From: CAYSUS01 sp964434165
Lineage (GTDB): Bacteria; Planctomycetota; Planctomycetia; Pirellulales; Thermoguttaceae
Reading direction: 5' to 3'
Length of the DNA: 35,813 nucleotides
NCBI GenBank assembly: GCA_964434165.1
Contig: CAYSUS010000072.1
Coordinates: 1-35,813 of the forward strand
Positions 7,989 to 16,574 of this stretch are shown piece by piece. The stretch's first letter is position 1, and the number at the start of each line of letters is the position of its first letter. The notes under the pieces were generated by a model that saw nothing but the letters and a program-made list of their open reading frames with translations, was not told the DNA's origin and searched no databases. Position numbers and translations under genes: made by a program.

Positions 7989-10796
7989 ATGTATCGATGT
8001 CTCGGCGGCGTATTGTCGGTCGCGCTGGCGTTGTGGACGGCGACGTCCGCGGCGGACGACGCGTACTATCTCGTGCCCTTGGACGAGCTGGACCTCATCG
8101 AGGGGAGTCTCCCCACCAACGAGGCCCCACGAGATTGGAGCCGGTGGCGGCTCCGCGAGCACATGTCGGCCCGCGTCGTGCTCGACGTGCCGGGCGAGGC
8201 CTACGTGAAGTACGGCGAAGACCACGTGAGCCCGGTCACCCCTCCGGGTGAGCGGGAGCCCGTGTCGCGCGACCGTCTGGCCGTGCGTGCTCCCAAGGGC
8301 AAGCCGATCAAGGGGACGCTGTTCCTGCCCAAGAGCGACTGGTCGGAGTACGCGACCGTGCGCTTCCGCGTCGCTGCCGCCAAGGCCGATCCGAAGCACG
8401 AAACCGCGCTGCTCCGGATGAAACAGCAGCACTACCAGGGCCTGCTCGATCGCAACCTCCCCGGCGGGGCCTGGTTCCGGCACCAGGTCCGCGAGGCCCG
8501 CAAGGCCTTGGGCCAGGAGCCGGGCGACCCGGCCGACCAGCGCCAGCCCGCGGGCCGGCCCAGGATGCGGGCCTTCCGCAACCCCGAGGAGACCTTCGAG
8601 GTGTTCACCGGGGGCCGCGCCCTGAGCGAGAACCTTCAGCTCGACCGCGGCCTGCGCCTCGGCGGCGACGACAAGGAGACCGTGGACGTCGATTCCATCG
8701 AGGGCATTACGATCCGCGAGATCGACTGGAAGGCGCAGGTCGAGGGCAAGTCGCCCAGGCTCGACCCGCTGGCCGCAAAGATCCCGCGCGACCAGCATGC
8801 GCTGTTCTTCCCCAGCTTCGCGTCCCTGGCGCAGATGCTCGACCAGACCGGCGAGCTGGGGCACCTGATGTACCAGATGGCCGATCCCCGCACCGCGGAC
8901 GCGGGGTCGCTGGCCCGGTACCAGACGCAGCTCGGTCTGTCGATCACGGGACTGACGCGACTGCTCGGGCCCCAGGTGGCGCGGAGCGCGGCCTTCACGG
9001 GCTCGGACCCGTACTTCCCCGAGGGGACGGACGTGGCCCTCGTGCTGGAGGCCACGGAGCCGGCCATCCTCGAGCAGCTCCTGTTGACTCAGATCAAGGC
9101 GAACACGAAGAACGCTCGCGGCGTGGAGAAGGACCGCGGCGAGGTGGCCGGCGTCGGCTACAGAGGCTTTCGCACCCCGGACCGCCGCGTATCAAGTTAC
9201 GTGGCGGCGATCGACGGAGCGGTCGTGGTGACCAATTCGCTCCACCAGATCGAGCGCCTGGCCGCGGTGGCCCAAGGCGACGAGAAATCGATCGCCTCGC
9301 TCGACGAGTACGTGTTCTTCCGCGATCGCTACCGGGTCGGCGAGGAGGACGAGACGGCCTTCCTGTTCATGAGCGACGCCGCGATCCGCCGCTGGTGCGG
9401 GCCGCGGTGGCGGATTGGGGCCAGCCGGCGGATGCGGGACGCGGCCGTGCTGGCCGAGCTTCAGGCCAGCCAGCTCGAAAGGCTCGCGCGGGGCGACGCG
9501 AAGCCCGGCCCCATTTACACGGACCTGCCCCTCGCGACCGGCGGCGAGATCCGGCTCACGCTCGACGGCGTGCAATCCTCGACGCTCGGCACGCTGGAGT
9601 TCATGACCCCCATCGCCGAGATGTCCCTGGACCGCGTGACCAAGGCCGAGGCGGACGCCTACGCCCGGTGGCGCGACGGCTACCAGCGCAACTGGCAGTG
9701 GGCGTTCGACCCCATCGGCGTGCGTCTGACGATCGAGAAAACCCGCCTGGGCGCCGACATGACCGTGATGCCTCTGATCTGGCGCTCGCAGTACCGCGAT
9801 TTCATCCAGGTGGCACGGGGCGTCGAGCTGGCGCCCGACGCCGGCGATCCGCACGGCGCCCTGGGCCATTTCGTGATGGCCCTCAACAAGGACGCCCGGC
9901 CGGTCCGCTCGGCCGGCGACTTCGTGCGCTCGATGACCACGGGGATCAAGCTCGATCCGCTCGGCTGGGTGGGCGATCACCTGGCGATCTACCTCGACGA
10001 GGATCCGCTGTGGGAGGAGGTCGCCCAGGTCGAGCCCAACGAGCGCGAGGACTTCTATCAGAAGAACCTCTACCGCCTGCCCCTGGCGTTGCACGTGGAC
10101 GTCTCCAGCGGTTTGAAGCTGACCGCGTTTCTCACGTCGTTCCGCGCCTTCGTCACCCAGACCGCGCCCGACATGACGCACTGGGAGTCGCTGACCTACA
10201 AGGACCAGCCTTACGTCAAGATCACGCCCACCGAGCGGGCCCGGGACGACGCCGATGCCCTCCAGCGCCTGGCGGTGTACTACGCGGCGTCGGGCGAGCG
10301 GCTGCTGGTGACGCTCAGCGAGCCGCTTTTGAAGCGGGCGATCGACCGCGAGCTGGCGCGCGAAGAGGCCAGGAAGAAGGGCCAAGAGCCTTCGGAGCCC
10401 GACCGCCCCTGGCTGGGTAAGAGCCTGGGCCTGAAGGTCGATCTGAAGCTCCTGAAGGTCCTGGCCCTCACCTCCCGCCAGGAATATCAGCACGCGGTGC
10501 AGGACCGGGCCTGGGAAAACCTGCCGATCCTCAACGAGTGGAAGCGGCGTTACCCCGACCAGGATCCGGTCGAGCTGCACGCGCGACTCTGGCAAACCGA
10601 GCTGCGCTGCCCAGGCGGGGGCAAATACGCTTGGAACGAGAAGTGGCAGACCATGGAGTCCACGGTGTACGGCCACCCGGCCGAGCCCAAGGAGGGGCCG
10701 CCCGCCCCGGCGTTCCTCCAGGCGCTAAGGAGCGGCGACTTCGGGCTGACGTTCGAAGAGCAGGGGCTGCGTGCCCGGGCGATGCTGAAGCGGTGA
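7989..10796 (+). CDS. Large exported protein, possibly DUF3352-like; function unknown
   Basis: 935 residues with a Sec signal (MYRCLGGVLSVALALWTATSA-AD, cleavage near residue 21). I do not firmly recognise the family. The central part, with FPEGTDVALVLEATEPAI, then a VAAIDGAVVVTNSLHQIERL stretch, then FFRDRYRVGEEDETAFLF, has the rhythm of DUF3352-type proteins: predicted self-assessing beta/alpha repeats with 'value, then show, then filter' strands. Near the C-terminus an Arg/Lys/Glu-rich helix (REEARKKGQEPSEPDR) is followed by a Gly-rich segment. There is no further membrane helix, so it is probably periplasmic. Start chosen at ATG 7989 with AAGGAG 7 bases upstream and the signal peptide directly after; the open frame before it is not coding-like. 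No neighbour suggests a partner. Confidence 0.85.
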   Translation: MYRCLGGVLSVALALWTATSAADDAYYLVPLDELDLIEGSLPTNEAPRDWSRWRLREHMSARVVLDVPGEAYVKYGEDHVSPVTPPGEREPVSRDRLAVRAPKGKPIKGTLFLPKSDWSEYATVRFRVAAAKADPKHETALLRMKQQHYQGLLDRNLPGGAWFRHQVREARKALGQEPGDPADQRQPAGRPRMRAFRNPEETFEVFTGGRALSENLQLDRGLRLGGDDKETVDVDSIEGITIREIDWKAQVEGKSPRLDPLAAKIPRDQHALFFPSFASLAQMLDQTGELGHLMYQMADPRTADAGSLARYQTQLGLSITGLTRLLGPQVARSAAFTGSDPYFPEGTDVALVLEATEPAILEQLLLTQIKANTKNARGVEKDRGEVAGVGYRGFRTPDRRVSSYVAAIDGAVVVTNSLHQIERLAAVAQGDEKSIASLDEYVFFRDRYRVGEEDETAFLFMSDAAIRRWCGPRWRIGASRRMRDAAVLAELQASQLERLARGDAKPGPIYTDLPLATGGEIRLTLDGVQSSTLGTLEFMTPIAEMSLDRVTKAEADAYARWRDGYQRNWQWAFDPIGVRLTIEKTRLGADMTVMPLIWRSQYRDFIQVARGVELAPDAGDPHGALGHFVMALNKDARPVRSAGDFVRSMTTGIKLDPLGWVGDHLAIYLDEDPLWEEVAQVEPNEREDFYQKNLYRLPLALHVDVSSGLKLTAFLTSFRAFVTQTAPDMTHWESLTYKDQPYVKITPTERARDDADALQRLAVYYAASGERLLVTLSEPLLKRAIDRELAREEARKKGQEPSEPDRPWLGKSLGLKVDLKLLKVLALTSRQEYQHAVQDRAWENLPILNEWKRRYPDQDPVELHARLWQTELRCPGGGKYAWNEKWQTMESTVYGHPAEPKEGPPAPAFLQALRSGDFGLTFEEQGLRARAMLKR

Positions 10797-10814
10797 AGGG
10801 CCTCGCGCATCACT

Positions 10815-10840
10815 CCCCTCTCCCGCTTGCGGGAGAGGGG
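10815..10840. repeat. Dispersed CCCCTCTCCCGC inverted repeat, copy 1
   Basis: Perfect 12-bp arms CCCCTCTCCCGC / GCGGGAGAGGGG around a TT loop, followed by CCGGGGGTGAGGG. Other copies: 29388-29411 (11-bp arms), degenerate ones at 12211-12235 and 19744-19767. This intergenic element type is seen in many unrelated bacterial genomes. Here it lies between convergent genes and may help terminate both. Confidence 0.75.
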
Positions 10841-10927
10841 CCGGGGGTGAGGGCATCATGAGCAGCCGCTCGCTCGCACGCTCCGCGTTCCAGCAGACCG
10901 ATGGCGCATGTCGAACCCGCGCGGCCC

Positions 10928-12047
10928 TCACCGCGCCCTCTCCATCAGCTCCTCCGTCTCGACCCAGATGGCCAGGTACGGCTCCTCGGCGCCTGCGCGC
11001 TCGAGGCAGATCAGGAACGGCCTGTCGAAGACGAACTCGGCGGGTCGGCGAGCATCTTTCTTCTCCTCGATGCAGGCCTCGGACTGGATCGTCGCCCCGT
11101 GCTCGCCGAGCCGGAAACGGACGGTCTGTTGGGCGACGTCCAGGTAGAGGCCGGACCACCGGGGATTCATAAGATACTTGCGGAGCAGTTCCGTGTACGT
11201 GCGATCCACGTTCACCTCGACGATCGGCACGACCAGGGAGTCCCCGGCCTTCAGTCCGTCCTGCCCGTCGCGCGGCGCCTGCTCGATCCGCTCGCGGACC
11301 GCGGCGACCGTGTCGGCCAGCGTCGTCTCCGGCCTGACCTTGGCGAGCACGATCTCGTCCTGCTCGTCGGTCGTGTTCAGCCGGAGAACGAAATCGTCGT
11401 TGTTCTCGTACGCCAGCACCGACACTTGACGGGCGCGCGCGATCGCGCCGGGTCTCCGGCTGGAAGTCCCGCACCCCGAACGAGGCGACCTGACGCGGCC
11501 CCGCCTTGGATTGAAACACCAAGCGCGTGGGCAGGCGATCGAAGGGCTCCTTGAATGGCAGGGCCCGCTCGAGATACGCGTAGGCCACGGCCACGTTCTC
11601 CGGATCGTCCAGCGCCTCGGGTACTTCGAACGGCGCGTCGGGGAAACGCCGTTCCCTTTCCGAACGGATGCGGTCGACGATGCCGTCGCTGCGCAGACCG
11701 GCCATGACCACGTACGAACCGGGAGGAAGGATTCCGGTCGAGAGGTCCCGGTCTCGCCCCAAATCGAAGGCCATGGGCGGTTCGTCGGCCAGGCGGACCG
11801 CCTCGCCGATCACGTCCCTCTCAAACTGGTTCCAGGCGAGCTGGAACGTGGCGCACCACACGTAGTTCCTGCCCGGCTCGATCGGTCCGTAAGGATGCGG
11901 CAGCACGTTGGTGTCGGCCAGGTCGTCGGCGGAGACCGGCTCGCCGCCCGGCCGCGGCGCCCGCGGCGGCTCGGGCCGGCAGCCTGGGACGATGGCCAGG
12001 AGTGTCGCCAGCGCGGCGCAGAGCCTACCCAATGCGGTTCTTTGCAC
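10928..12047 (-). pseudogene. Exported lipoprotein gene broken by one frameshift; C-terminus faintly serpin-like
   Basis: The N-terminal part reads from GTG 12047 (VQRTALGRLCAALATLLAIVPGC, lipobox IVPGC) through NYVWCATFQLAWNQF to FGVRDFQPETRR, then runs out of sense near 11430-11450. The continuation VSVLAYENNDDFVLRLNTT to the stop at 10928 is in another frame. One inserted base, or two missing bases, in the CGCGCGCG-rich stretch around 11431-11445 would join them into one ~370-residue protein. This could be a sequencing error in a GC dinucleotide run or a true mutation. The C-terminal pattern (EFVFDRPFLICL, preceded by a variable loop) is reminiscent of the serpin C-terminus, and 'LP HPYG..GxNYVWC.TFQLAWN' recalls hypothetical planctomycete proteins. 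That resemblance is a hint only. The GTG start is supported by AGAGG upstream and by a promoter whose start point would lie at about 12126, downstream of the alternative start at 12131. Confidence 0.75.
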
Positions 12048-12132
12048 TTGGGGGCCTCTCGTCTCGGGGCGCGCCGTCGAAGCAGGGGTGGCCAGTGCGC
12101 CGCATGCGCTGGCCCTTTTGTACCCGGTCACG

Positions 12133-12162
12133 AGTATCGACCTTGGCGGGCCCCTTTGTCAA
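12133..12162 (-). promoter_or_regulatory. Sigma70-like promoter for the frameshifted lipoprotein gene
   Basis: On the minus strand TTGACA (12157-12162) and GATACT (12133-12138) are separated by 18 bases. The -35 box is perfect. It lies about 90 bases before the GTG start. Confidence 0.5.
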
Positions 12163-12210
12163 GCCGAATGGGCACGCCCCGGAGTTCCTTCAGTCGCTCC
12201 GCGGCGCCCA

Positions 12211-12235
12211 CCCTCTGGCGCGTGCGGGAGAGGGG
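12211..12235. repeat. Degenerate copy of the CCCTCTCCC dispersed repeat
   Basis: CCCTCT at 12211-12216 and GCGGGAGAGGGG at 12224-12235. The right arm is intact and the left arm is decayed. It lies just upstream (minus strand sense) of nothing coding, between two minus-strand genes. Confidence 0.4.
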
Positions 12236-12252
12236 AGGGCGCCGCGACCGGC

Positions 12253-13425
12253 TCACTCCGCCTTCAACCCCGCCACCGGCAGAATGGCCAGCTCGGCGCT
12301 ATTGCGGTTGGCGCCGCGCCCTCCATCGTTGGAATACACCACATGAAGCCGGCCGTCGTACTCCGCGGCATACGGGTAGGAGAGGGCCGCGTCGGGCGCC
12401 GACTCGCCGGGGCCCGCGAACACCGCGTCGCGGATGCGGTAGATCGTGCGGAAGACCAGCTCGCCGGGCCGCGTGACGGCGATCGTCAGCGGCCGGCGGC
12501 GGTTGCCCGAGTCGGCCGTGGTCGTGCCGATCAGGTAGCGCTGCCCCGTGGAGAGCTCGCCCACGCAGGGCTTGGACGCGGCCATGGGGAGGTTCGTCTC
12601 GCGCACGGGCGTCCACGTGCGTCCCCCGTCGTCGCTGGTCGAGGCCAGGGCGACAGGTTTCCCGTAGCGCGCGACCAGGAGCAGTCCGCCGCGGTGCACA
12701 ATGACGGACGATTCGCCCCACATGACCATGTCCTCGGGCTTGGGCACCGGCACGACGTCCCAGCGGGTGAGGTCCTCGCCGCGGCTGAGGGCCACGGCCG
12801 CGGGGTCGTCCGGGCCGCCGTAGCCGCCGGTCACGGAGACGCCTGCCATGATCCAGCCGCCGCCCTCAAGCTTCTGCGGTCCCTGCATGGGCCAGAAGCC
12901 CTGCCGCGCGACCACGCCCCGCGCCTGCCACCGCCCGCCCTTCTCGTCCAGCACGTACGCCCGGGTGTGAACGTCCTGCATGCGCCCGGTGAAACAGCCG
13001 TGAAACCCCCAGAGGCGCCCCTCGTGCGAGAGGAGCACCCCGTGGCTGACCGCCAGGTCCTCTCCCCCGTCATCGACCGCGAACCGCGGTCCCCAGGTCC
13101 GGCCACCGTCGCGGCTCGCCCTGGCGTTGGCGACTTCCGTCGCCGTGTTCTCCTTGCCCCGGTTGTGGCCGAAGGTGGCGTAGAGCACGCCCTCGTGCCG
13201 GGCGACGGCCACGCCGTGGAGCCAGTTGTAGCCGTCCTTCTCCGGCCTGCGCGGCTGAATCACGTGGAACTCCGCGCCGCGCACGTGGGCGGCCTGCGCG
13301 GACTTGGGCACGGGCCGGCCGGGGTCCCAGAGGCGGAACGGCTCTTCGGCCGGGGCGCCACCGCCGCGGAGCAGCGCCGCAGCCAGGGCGAGTGCCGCCG
13401 GGCAGGCGAGACGCGAGCAAGTCAT
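12253..13425 (-). CDS. Secreted sialidase-like (BNR/Asp-box) propeller protein
   Basis: 390 residues. The signal peptide MTCSRLACPAALALAAALL is followed by a probable cleavage near APA-EE (26). Two clear Asp boxes of the form SxDxGxTW lie at 104-111 (SRDGGRTW) and 264-271 (SDDGGRTW), diagnostic of the six-bladed BNR/neuraminidase fold. Planctomycetes carry many such exported proteins; some are sialidases or other glycosidases, others have no known activity, and I cannot identify the full Arg triad. Start: ATG 13425 is preferred to the in-frame ATG 13431, because GGAG lies 6 bases before 13425 but touches 13431. It is divergent from the GH5 gene with a ~226-base shared control region. Confidence 0.88.
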   Translation of the reverse strand: MTCSRLACPAALALAAALLRGGGAPAEEPFRLWDPGRPVPKSAQAAHVRGAEFHVIQPRRPEKDGYNWLHGVAVARHEGVLYATFGHNRGKENTATEVANARASRDGGRTWGPRFAVDDGGEDLAVSHGVLLSHEGRLWGFHGCFTGRMQDVHTRAYVLDEKGGRWQARGVVARQGFWPMQGPQKLEGGGWIMAGVSVTGGYGGPDDPAAVALSRGEDLTRWDVVPVPKPEDMVMWGESSVIVHRGGLLLVARYGKPVALASTSDDGGRTWTPVRETNLPMAASKPCVGELSTGQRYLIGTTTADSGNRRRPLTIAVTRPGELVFRTIYRIRDAVFAGPGESAPDAALSYPYAAEYDGRLHVVYSNDGGRGANRNSAELAILPVAGLKAE

Positions 13426-13502
13426 GGGCATCTCCAGTCTGTCGCGCGATCGATCGGCGTACGAGCGCACACTGAACGCGGCGATCGCAGGGTCGCCGGC
13501 TG

Positions 13503-13531
13503 ATTGTACTCGGCCGCGTCGGGCTTTCCAA
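13503..13531 (-). promoter_or_regulatory. Sigma70-like promoter for the sialidase-like gene
   Basis: On the minus strand TTGGAA (13526-13531), 17-base spacer, TACAAT (13503-13508), about 78 bases before the start codon. Confidence 0.5.
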
Positions 13532-13651
13532 CGACCGCTGCGGCCTCGAGATCCCGTCCCTCGTGCGCGGCGGCCCTTGGAATTACAATGCATTGCTCGA
13601 ATCGGCGAGACGATCTCGCTACACGCAGACACGACCCAACGGAGAAGAGGC

Positions 13652-15208
13652 ATGCGAAGACAGCAACAGCGGGAGCGGGGGGGACTGGCGACGCTGGTGG
13701 TGACGGGCCTGATCGTTTCGGCCCTTGCCGGCCCAGACGCAATGGCAAAGAGCGCGACGGCGCCCAAGGTGCTGGCCGACTTCGAGGACGCCGAGGCCGT
13801 GAAGCTCCGGCCCAACGAAGCCCGGTTGCAGCGCGTGCCCCTGGACGGCGGACATGGCCTGAAGATCGTCACCGAGGCCGAAGCTCCCTGGCCCGGCGTG
13901 CTCGTCGAGCCGCGCGAAGGCAAGTGGGACCTGAGCGCTTACTACGCCGTGAAGATGGACGTCCACAATCCGCAGGATGTGCCGGTCCGCGTGCTGCTGA
14001 GCGTGAACAACCCCGGTGCCGACGGTCAGCGCGGCTGCAACACGGAGTCGGTCACGGTCGCGCCCCGGGCCCAAGGCACGCTCGTGGTGCCCTTCGGCAA
14101 CTGGCACGGCGATCCCGGACACCCGATCGATCAGGCGAACGTGGTGTCGCTCCACGTGCTGCTCGACCGGGCCGGCCGATCGCACACTTTCGTGGTTGAC
14201 AACATCCGCGCCGTGGCCTTCGACCGCAGCGACGTGGAGAAGCTTCTCAGCGGGCCGTTCTTCCAGAAGCTCGAGCCCTTTCACGGACGCGGTGTCAACC
14301 TGGGCAATGCCCTCGAAGCGCCCAAGGAGGGCGCGTGGGGCGTGACGCTGGAAGGGAAGTACTTCGACCTGATCCGCAAGGCCGGATTCGATTCGGTGCG
14401 GATTCCCGTGCGGTGGAACGCCCACGCCGAGGAGGCTGCCCCCTACACGATCGACCCCGAGCTCTTCGCGCGGGTGGATTGGGCCGTGGAGAACGCCCTG
14501 GCGCGCGATCTAAAGGCGGTGGTCAACATCCACCATTACGACGCAATCATGAAAGACCCGGACGGCCACCGCGAGCGGTTCCTCGCCCTGTGGGAGCAGA
14601 TCGCCGGGCACTACAAGGACTGCCCGCCAGAGCTGGCCTTCGAGCTCCTCAACGAGCCGCACGCGAAGCTCACGGCCGGGAAGTGGAACCGCATGCTGGC
14701 CGAGGCGATCCGGGTCGTGCGCCGCACCAATCCTGCGCGCAAAATCGTCGTCGGCCCGGTGGGCTGGAACGCGATCAAGGAGCTGCCGAGCCTGGAGCTG
14801 CCCGAAGAGGACCGCAACCTGGTGGTCACGGTGCATTACTACGAGCCGTTCAAGTTTACCCACCAGGGCGCAAACTGGGTGGGCGGCCAGGCGGACCAGT
14901 GGCTGGGCACCCGATGGATGGGCACGCCGTCCGAGAAGCGGGCCGTGGTCCGCGAGCTCGACGCGGCCATCGCCTGGGCCGTCGAGCACCGCCGGCCGAT
15001 TCTGTTGGGCGAGTTCGGCGCGTACAGCAAGGCCGACATCCAGTCGCGCGCCCGATGGACCCGTTTCGTGGCCGAGGAGGCGGCCAGGCGGAAGATGGGC
15101 ACGGCCTACTGGGAGTTCTGCTCCGGGTTCGGGGTTTACGATCCGGACCGCGGCGCGTGGCGCGAGCCGCTGCTGGAGGCGCTTCAGGGGTGGGAGCCGG
15201 GCCGGTGA
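13652..15208 (+). CDS. Secreted GH5 endoglucanase-like enzyme with N-terminal beta-sandwich domain
   Basis: 518 residues. A signal peptide covers about residues 1-32 (hydrophobic LATLVVTGLIVSALA). Residues ~40-190 (VLADFEDAEAVKL, then YYAVKMDVHNPQ) look like a CBM11/CIA30-type beta-sandwich. The GH5 (beta/alpha)8 barrel follows from GRGVNLGNALE. Catalytic residues are visible: acid/base Glu335 in LLNEPH and nucleophile Glu454 in LLGEFGAY, plus the supporting HHYD and VTVHYYEP strands. It should hydrolyse beta-1,4-linked glucans or related beta-glycans outside the cytoplasm; subfamily and exact substrate are not decided. Start ATG 13652 follows GGAGAAGAGG directly. A TTACAATG motif at 13583-13590 may be its -10 region. 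Its 3' end overlaps the Doc remnant on the other strand. Confidence 0.94.
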   Translation: MRRQQQRERGGLATLVVTGLIVSALAGPDAMAKSATAPKVLADFEDAEAVKLRPNEARLQRVPLDGGHGLKIVTEAEAPWPGVLVEPREGKWDLSAYYAVKMDVHNPQDVPVRVLLSVNNPGADGQRGCNTESVTVAPRAQGTLVVPFGNWHGDPGHPIDQANVVSLHVLLDRAGRSHTFVVDNIRAVAFDRSDVEKLLSGPFFQKLEPFHGRGVNLGNALEAPKEGAWGVTLEGKYFDLIRKAGFDSVRIPVRWNAHAEEAAPYTIDPELFARVDWAVENALARDLKAVVNIHHYDAIMKDPDGHRERFLALWEQIAGHYKDCPPELAFELLNEPHAKLTAGKWNRMLAEAIRVVRRTNPARKIVVGPVGWNAIKELPSLELPEEDRNLVVTVHYYEPFKFTHQGANWVGGQADQWLGTRWMGTPSEKRAVVRELDAAIAWAVEHRRPILLGEFGAYSKADIQSRARWTRFVAEEAARRKMGTAYWEFCSGFGVYDPDRGAWREPLLEALQGWEPGR

Positions 15209-15348
15209 TCCTCGAGGGCGCCCCTCGGCCCTCGCGATGCGATCGCCGACTCGGCGCCCCCCAGGTCGCGGACTCCGCGGACGCCGCCCCAGCGCTCGAT
15301 CACGCGCACGCGCAGGTCGAGGACCTCGGCAAGAGCCAGGTAGCGCAT
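15184..15348 (-). pseudogene. Truncated Doc (death-on-curing, Fic-fold) toxin remnant
   Basis: 54 residues beginning MRYLALAEVLDLRVRVIERW and continuing GGVRGVRDLGGAESAIAS, which matches the start of Doc-family toxins ('RYLtleEVl.lH.rvIe..GG..GiRDlglLESAla'). After about residue 40 the match ends and a stop follows at 15184. The catalytic HPFxxGNKR segment and roughly the last two-thirds of the usual ~125-130 residues are missing, so it cannot be an active AMPylase/kinase-type toxin. Its ATG overlaps the stop of a preceding minus-strand reading frame as TGATG, the coupling seen in antitoxin-toxin operons, but I do not recognise an antitoxin there. It is probably a decayed toxin-antitoxin locus. 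Confidence 0.65.
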
Positions 15349-15409
15349 CAAGTCGGCCGGCGATGAAGCTCCCGGTTCTTCTCGATGGACATCGCGGTCG
15401 TCGTCCCTG

Positions 15410-15439
15410 TGGACAGTCGTCGCCCCGTCCTGATAGACT
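15410..15439 (+). promoter_or_regulatory. Sigma70-like promoter for the URO-D-fold gene
   Basis: TGGACA (15410-15415), 18-base spacer, TAGACT (15434-15439) with a TG two bases upstream of the -10 box. It is 71 bases before the start codon. Confidence 0.45.
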
Positions 15440-15510
15440 GGTCCGCGAAGCGAAAGTGGCGCCCCCTCCGTCTTGCGCCGCGCACGTTGTTCCCCTCTCC
15501 CGGCGGTCTT

Positions 15511-16512
15511 ATGGACTCCAAGGAAATCGTCCGCCGCGCGATCGAGTTCCGCTCTCCGCCGCGCTTGCCTTTCTGGCAGCGCGTCGTGCCGTGGGCGCCG
15601 GACGACGTGTGGGACATCTGGGAGATGGACCGCGCCCGGGCCGGCTGGTTCTTCGACCGCGCCGCCCCCGACGACTGGGGCTGCCAGTGGCGGCGGACCG
15701 GCCAGAAGAACATGGGCCAGGTGGTGGGCCACCCGCTGGCCGACTGGTCGGCGCTCGACTCCTACCGTCCGCCCGACCCGGGCAGCCCGTTCTACTTCGA
15801 CCGCCTCGGGCCGCTGCTCGACGAGGCCGGCGACCGATACGTGGTCGTCACCAGCCACTTCAACCTCATCGAGCGGCTGCACATGCTCCGCGGCTTCGCG
15901 GCGGCCATGGAGGACTTCTACCTCGAGCCGGCCAAGGTCGAGCGCGTGCTCGACATGATCCTCGAGTTCACGCTCGCGCGCGTCGGCGAGCTCGCCCGGC
16001 GGTTTCCGGGCCGCGTTGACGGGGTCTTCCTCACCGATGACTGGGGCACGCAGCAGGGCACTTACGTCTCCCGCCAGGTCTTCGAGCAGTTCTTCGCGCC
16101 GCGCTACCGCCGCCTGTTCGGCGCGATCCACGACCACGGCTGGCACGCGATCCTCCACAGTTGCGGGCGGATCAACGACTTCGTCCCGCGCCTGGTCGAG
16201 CTGGGCGTGGACGTGCTCAACATGCAGCAGCCCCAGGCCTGTGGGCTGGTCGAGCTCGGCCAGCAGTTCCACGGCACGGTCTGCTTCCTCACCACGGTCG
16301 ATATCCAATCGACGCTCCCCCGCGGCGACGAGGACGAGGTCCGCCAGGAGGCCCGCGACCTGGTGCGCCACTGGAGCACGGCGCGGGGCGGTCTGATCGT
16401 CTTCAACTACGGCGACCCCGAGGCCCTCGGCGTGTCGCCCGAGATCACCGAAGCGATGTTCGACGAGTTCGTCAAGCTCCAAGACTACTGGCAGCGCGTT
16501 CCGTCCGCGTGA
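15511..16512 (+). CDS. Uroporphyrinogen decarboxylase-fold (MtaA/URO-D superfamily) protein
   Basis: 333 residues, cytoplasmic (no signal). The N-terminus (KEIVRRAIEFRSPPRLPFW) and the order of strands match planctomycete URO-D superfamily proteins. His216-x-Cys218 in ILHSCGRI matches two of the three zinc ligands of methylcobalamin:CoM methyltransferases (MtaA/MtbA). The third Cys expected near the C-terminus is absent: the corresponding loop reads FNYGDPEALGVSPE. So methyltransferase activity is unproven, and heme biosynthesis is also unlikely because the HemE substrate residues are not evident. The start ATG at 15511 has only a weak ribosome-binding site. The RNase HII-like gene follows 62 bases later and may be cotranscribed. 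Confidence 0.87.
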   Translation: MDSKEIVRRAIEFRSPPRLPFWQRVVPWAPDDVWDIWEMDRARAGWFFDRAAPDDWGCQWRRTGQKNMGQVVGHPLADWSALDSYRPPDPGSPFYFDRLGPLLDEAGDRYVVVTSHFNLIERLHMLRGFAAAMEDFYLEPAKVERVLDMILEFTLARVGELARRFPGRVDGVFLTDDWGTQQGTYVSRQVFEQFFAPRYRRLFGAIHDHGWHAILHSCGRINDFVPRLVELGVDVLNMQQPQACGLVELGQQFHGTVCFLTTVDIQSTLPRGDEDEVRQEARDLVRHWSTARGGLIVFNYGDPEALGVSPEITEAMFDEFVKLQDYWQRVPSA

Positions 16513-16574
16513 CCGGCGCGTGACGCCTCCGCATCGCATGACGCGCCCTTTGGGGGCACGGAGCCGCCTTCCCC

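Noticed and set aside
10928..12047. Naming the frameshifted lipoprotein a serpin
   Set aside because: Only a short FVFDRPF-type segment recalls serpins; the hinge and reactive-loop residues are not clear.
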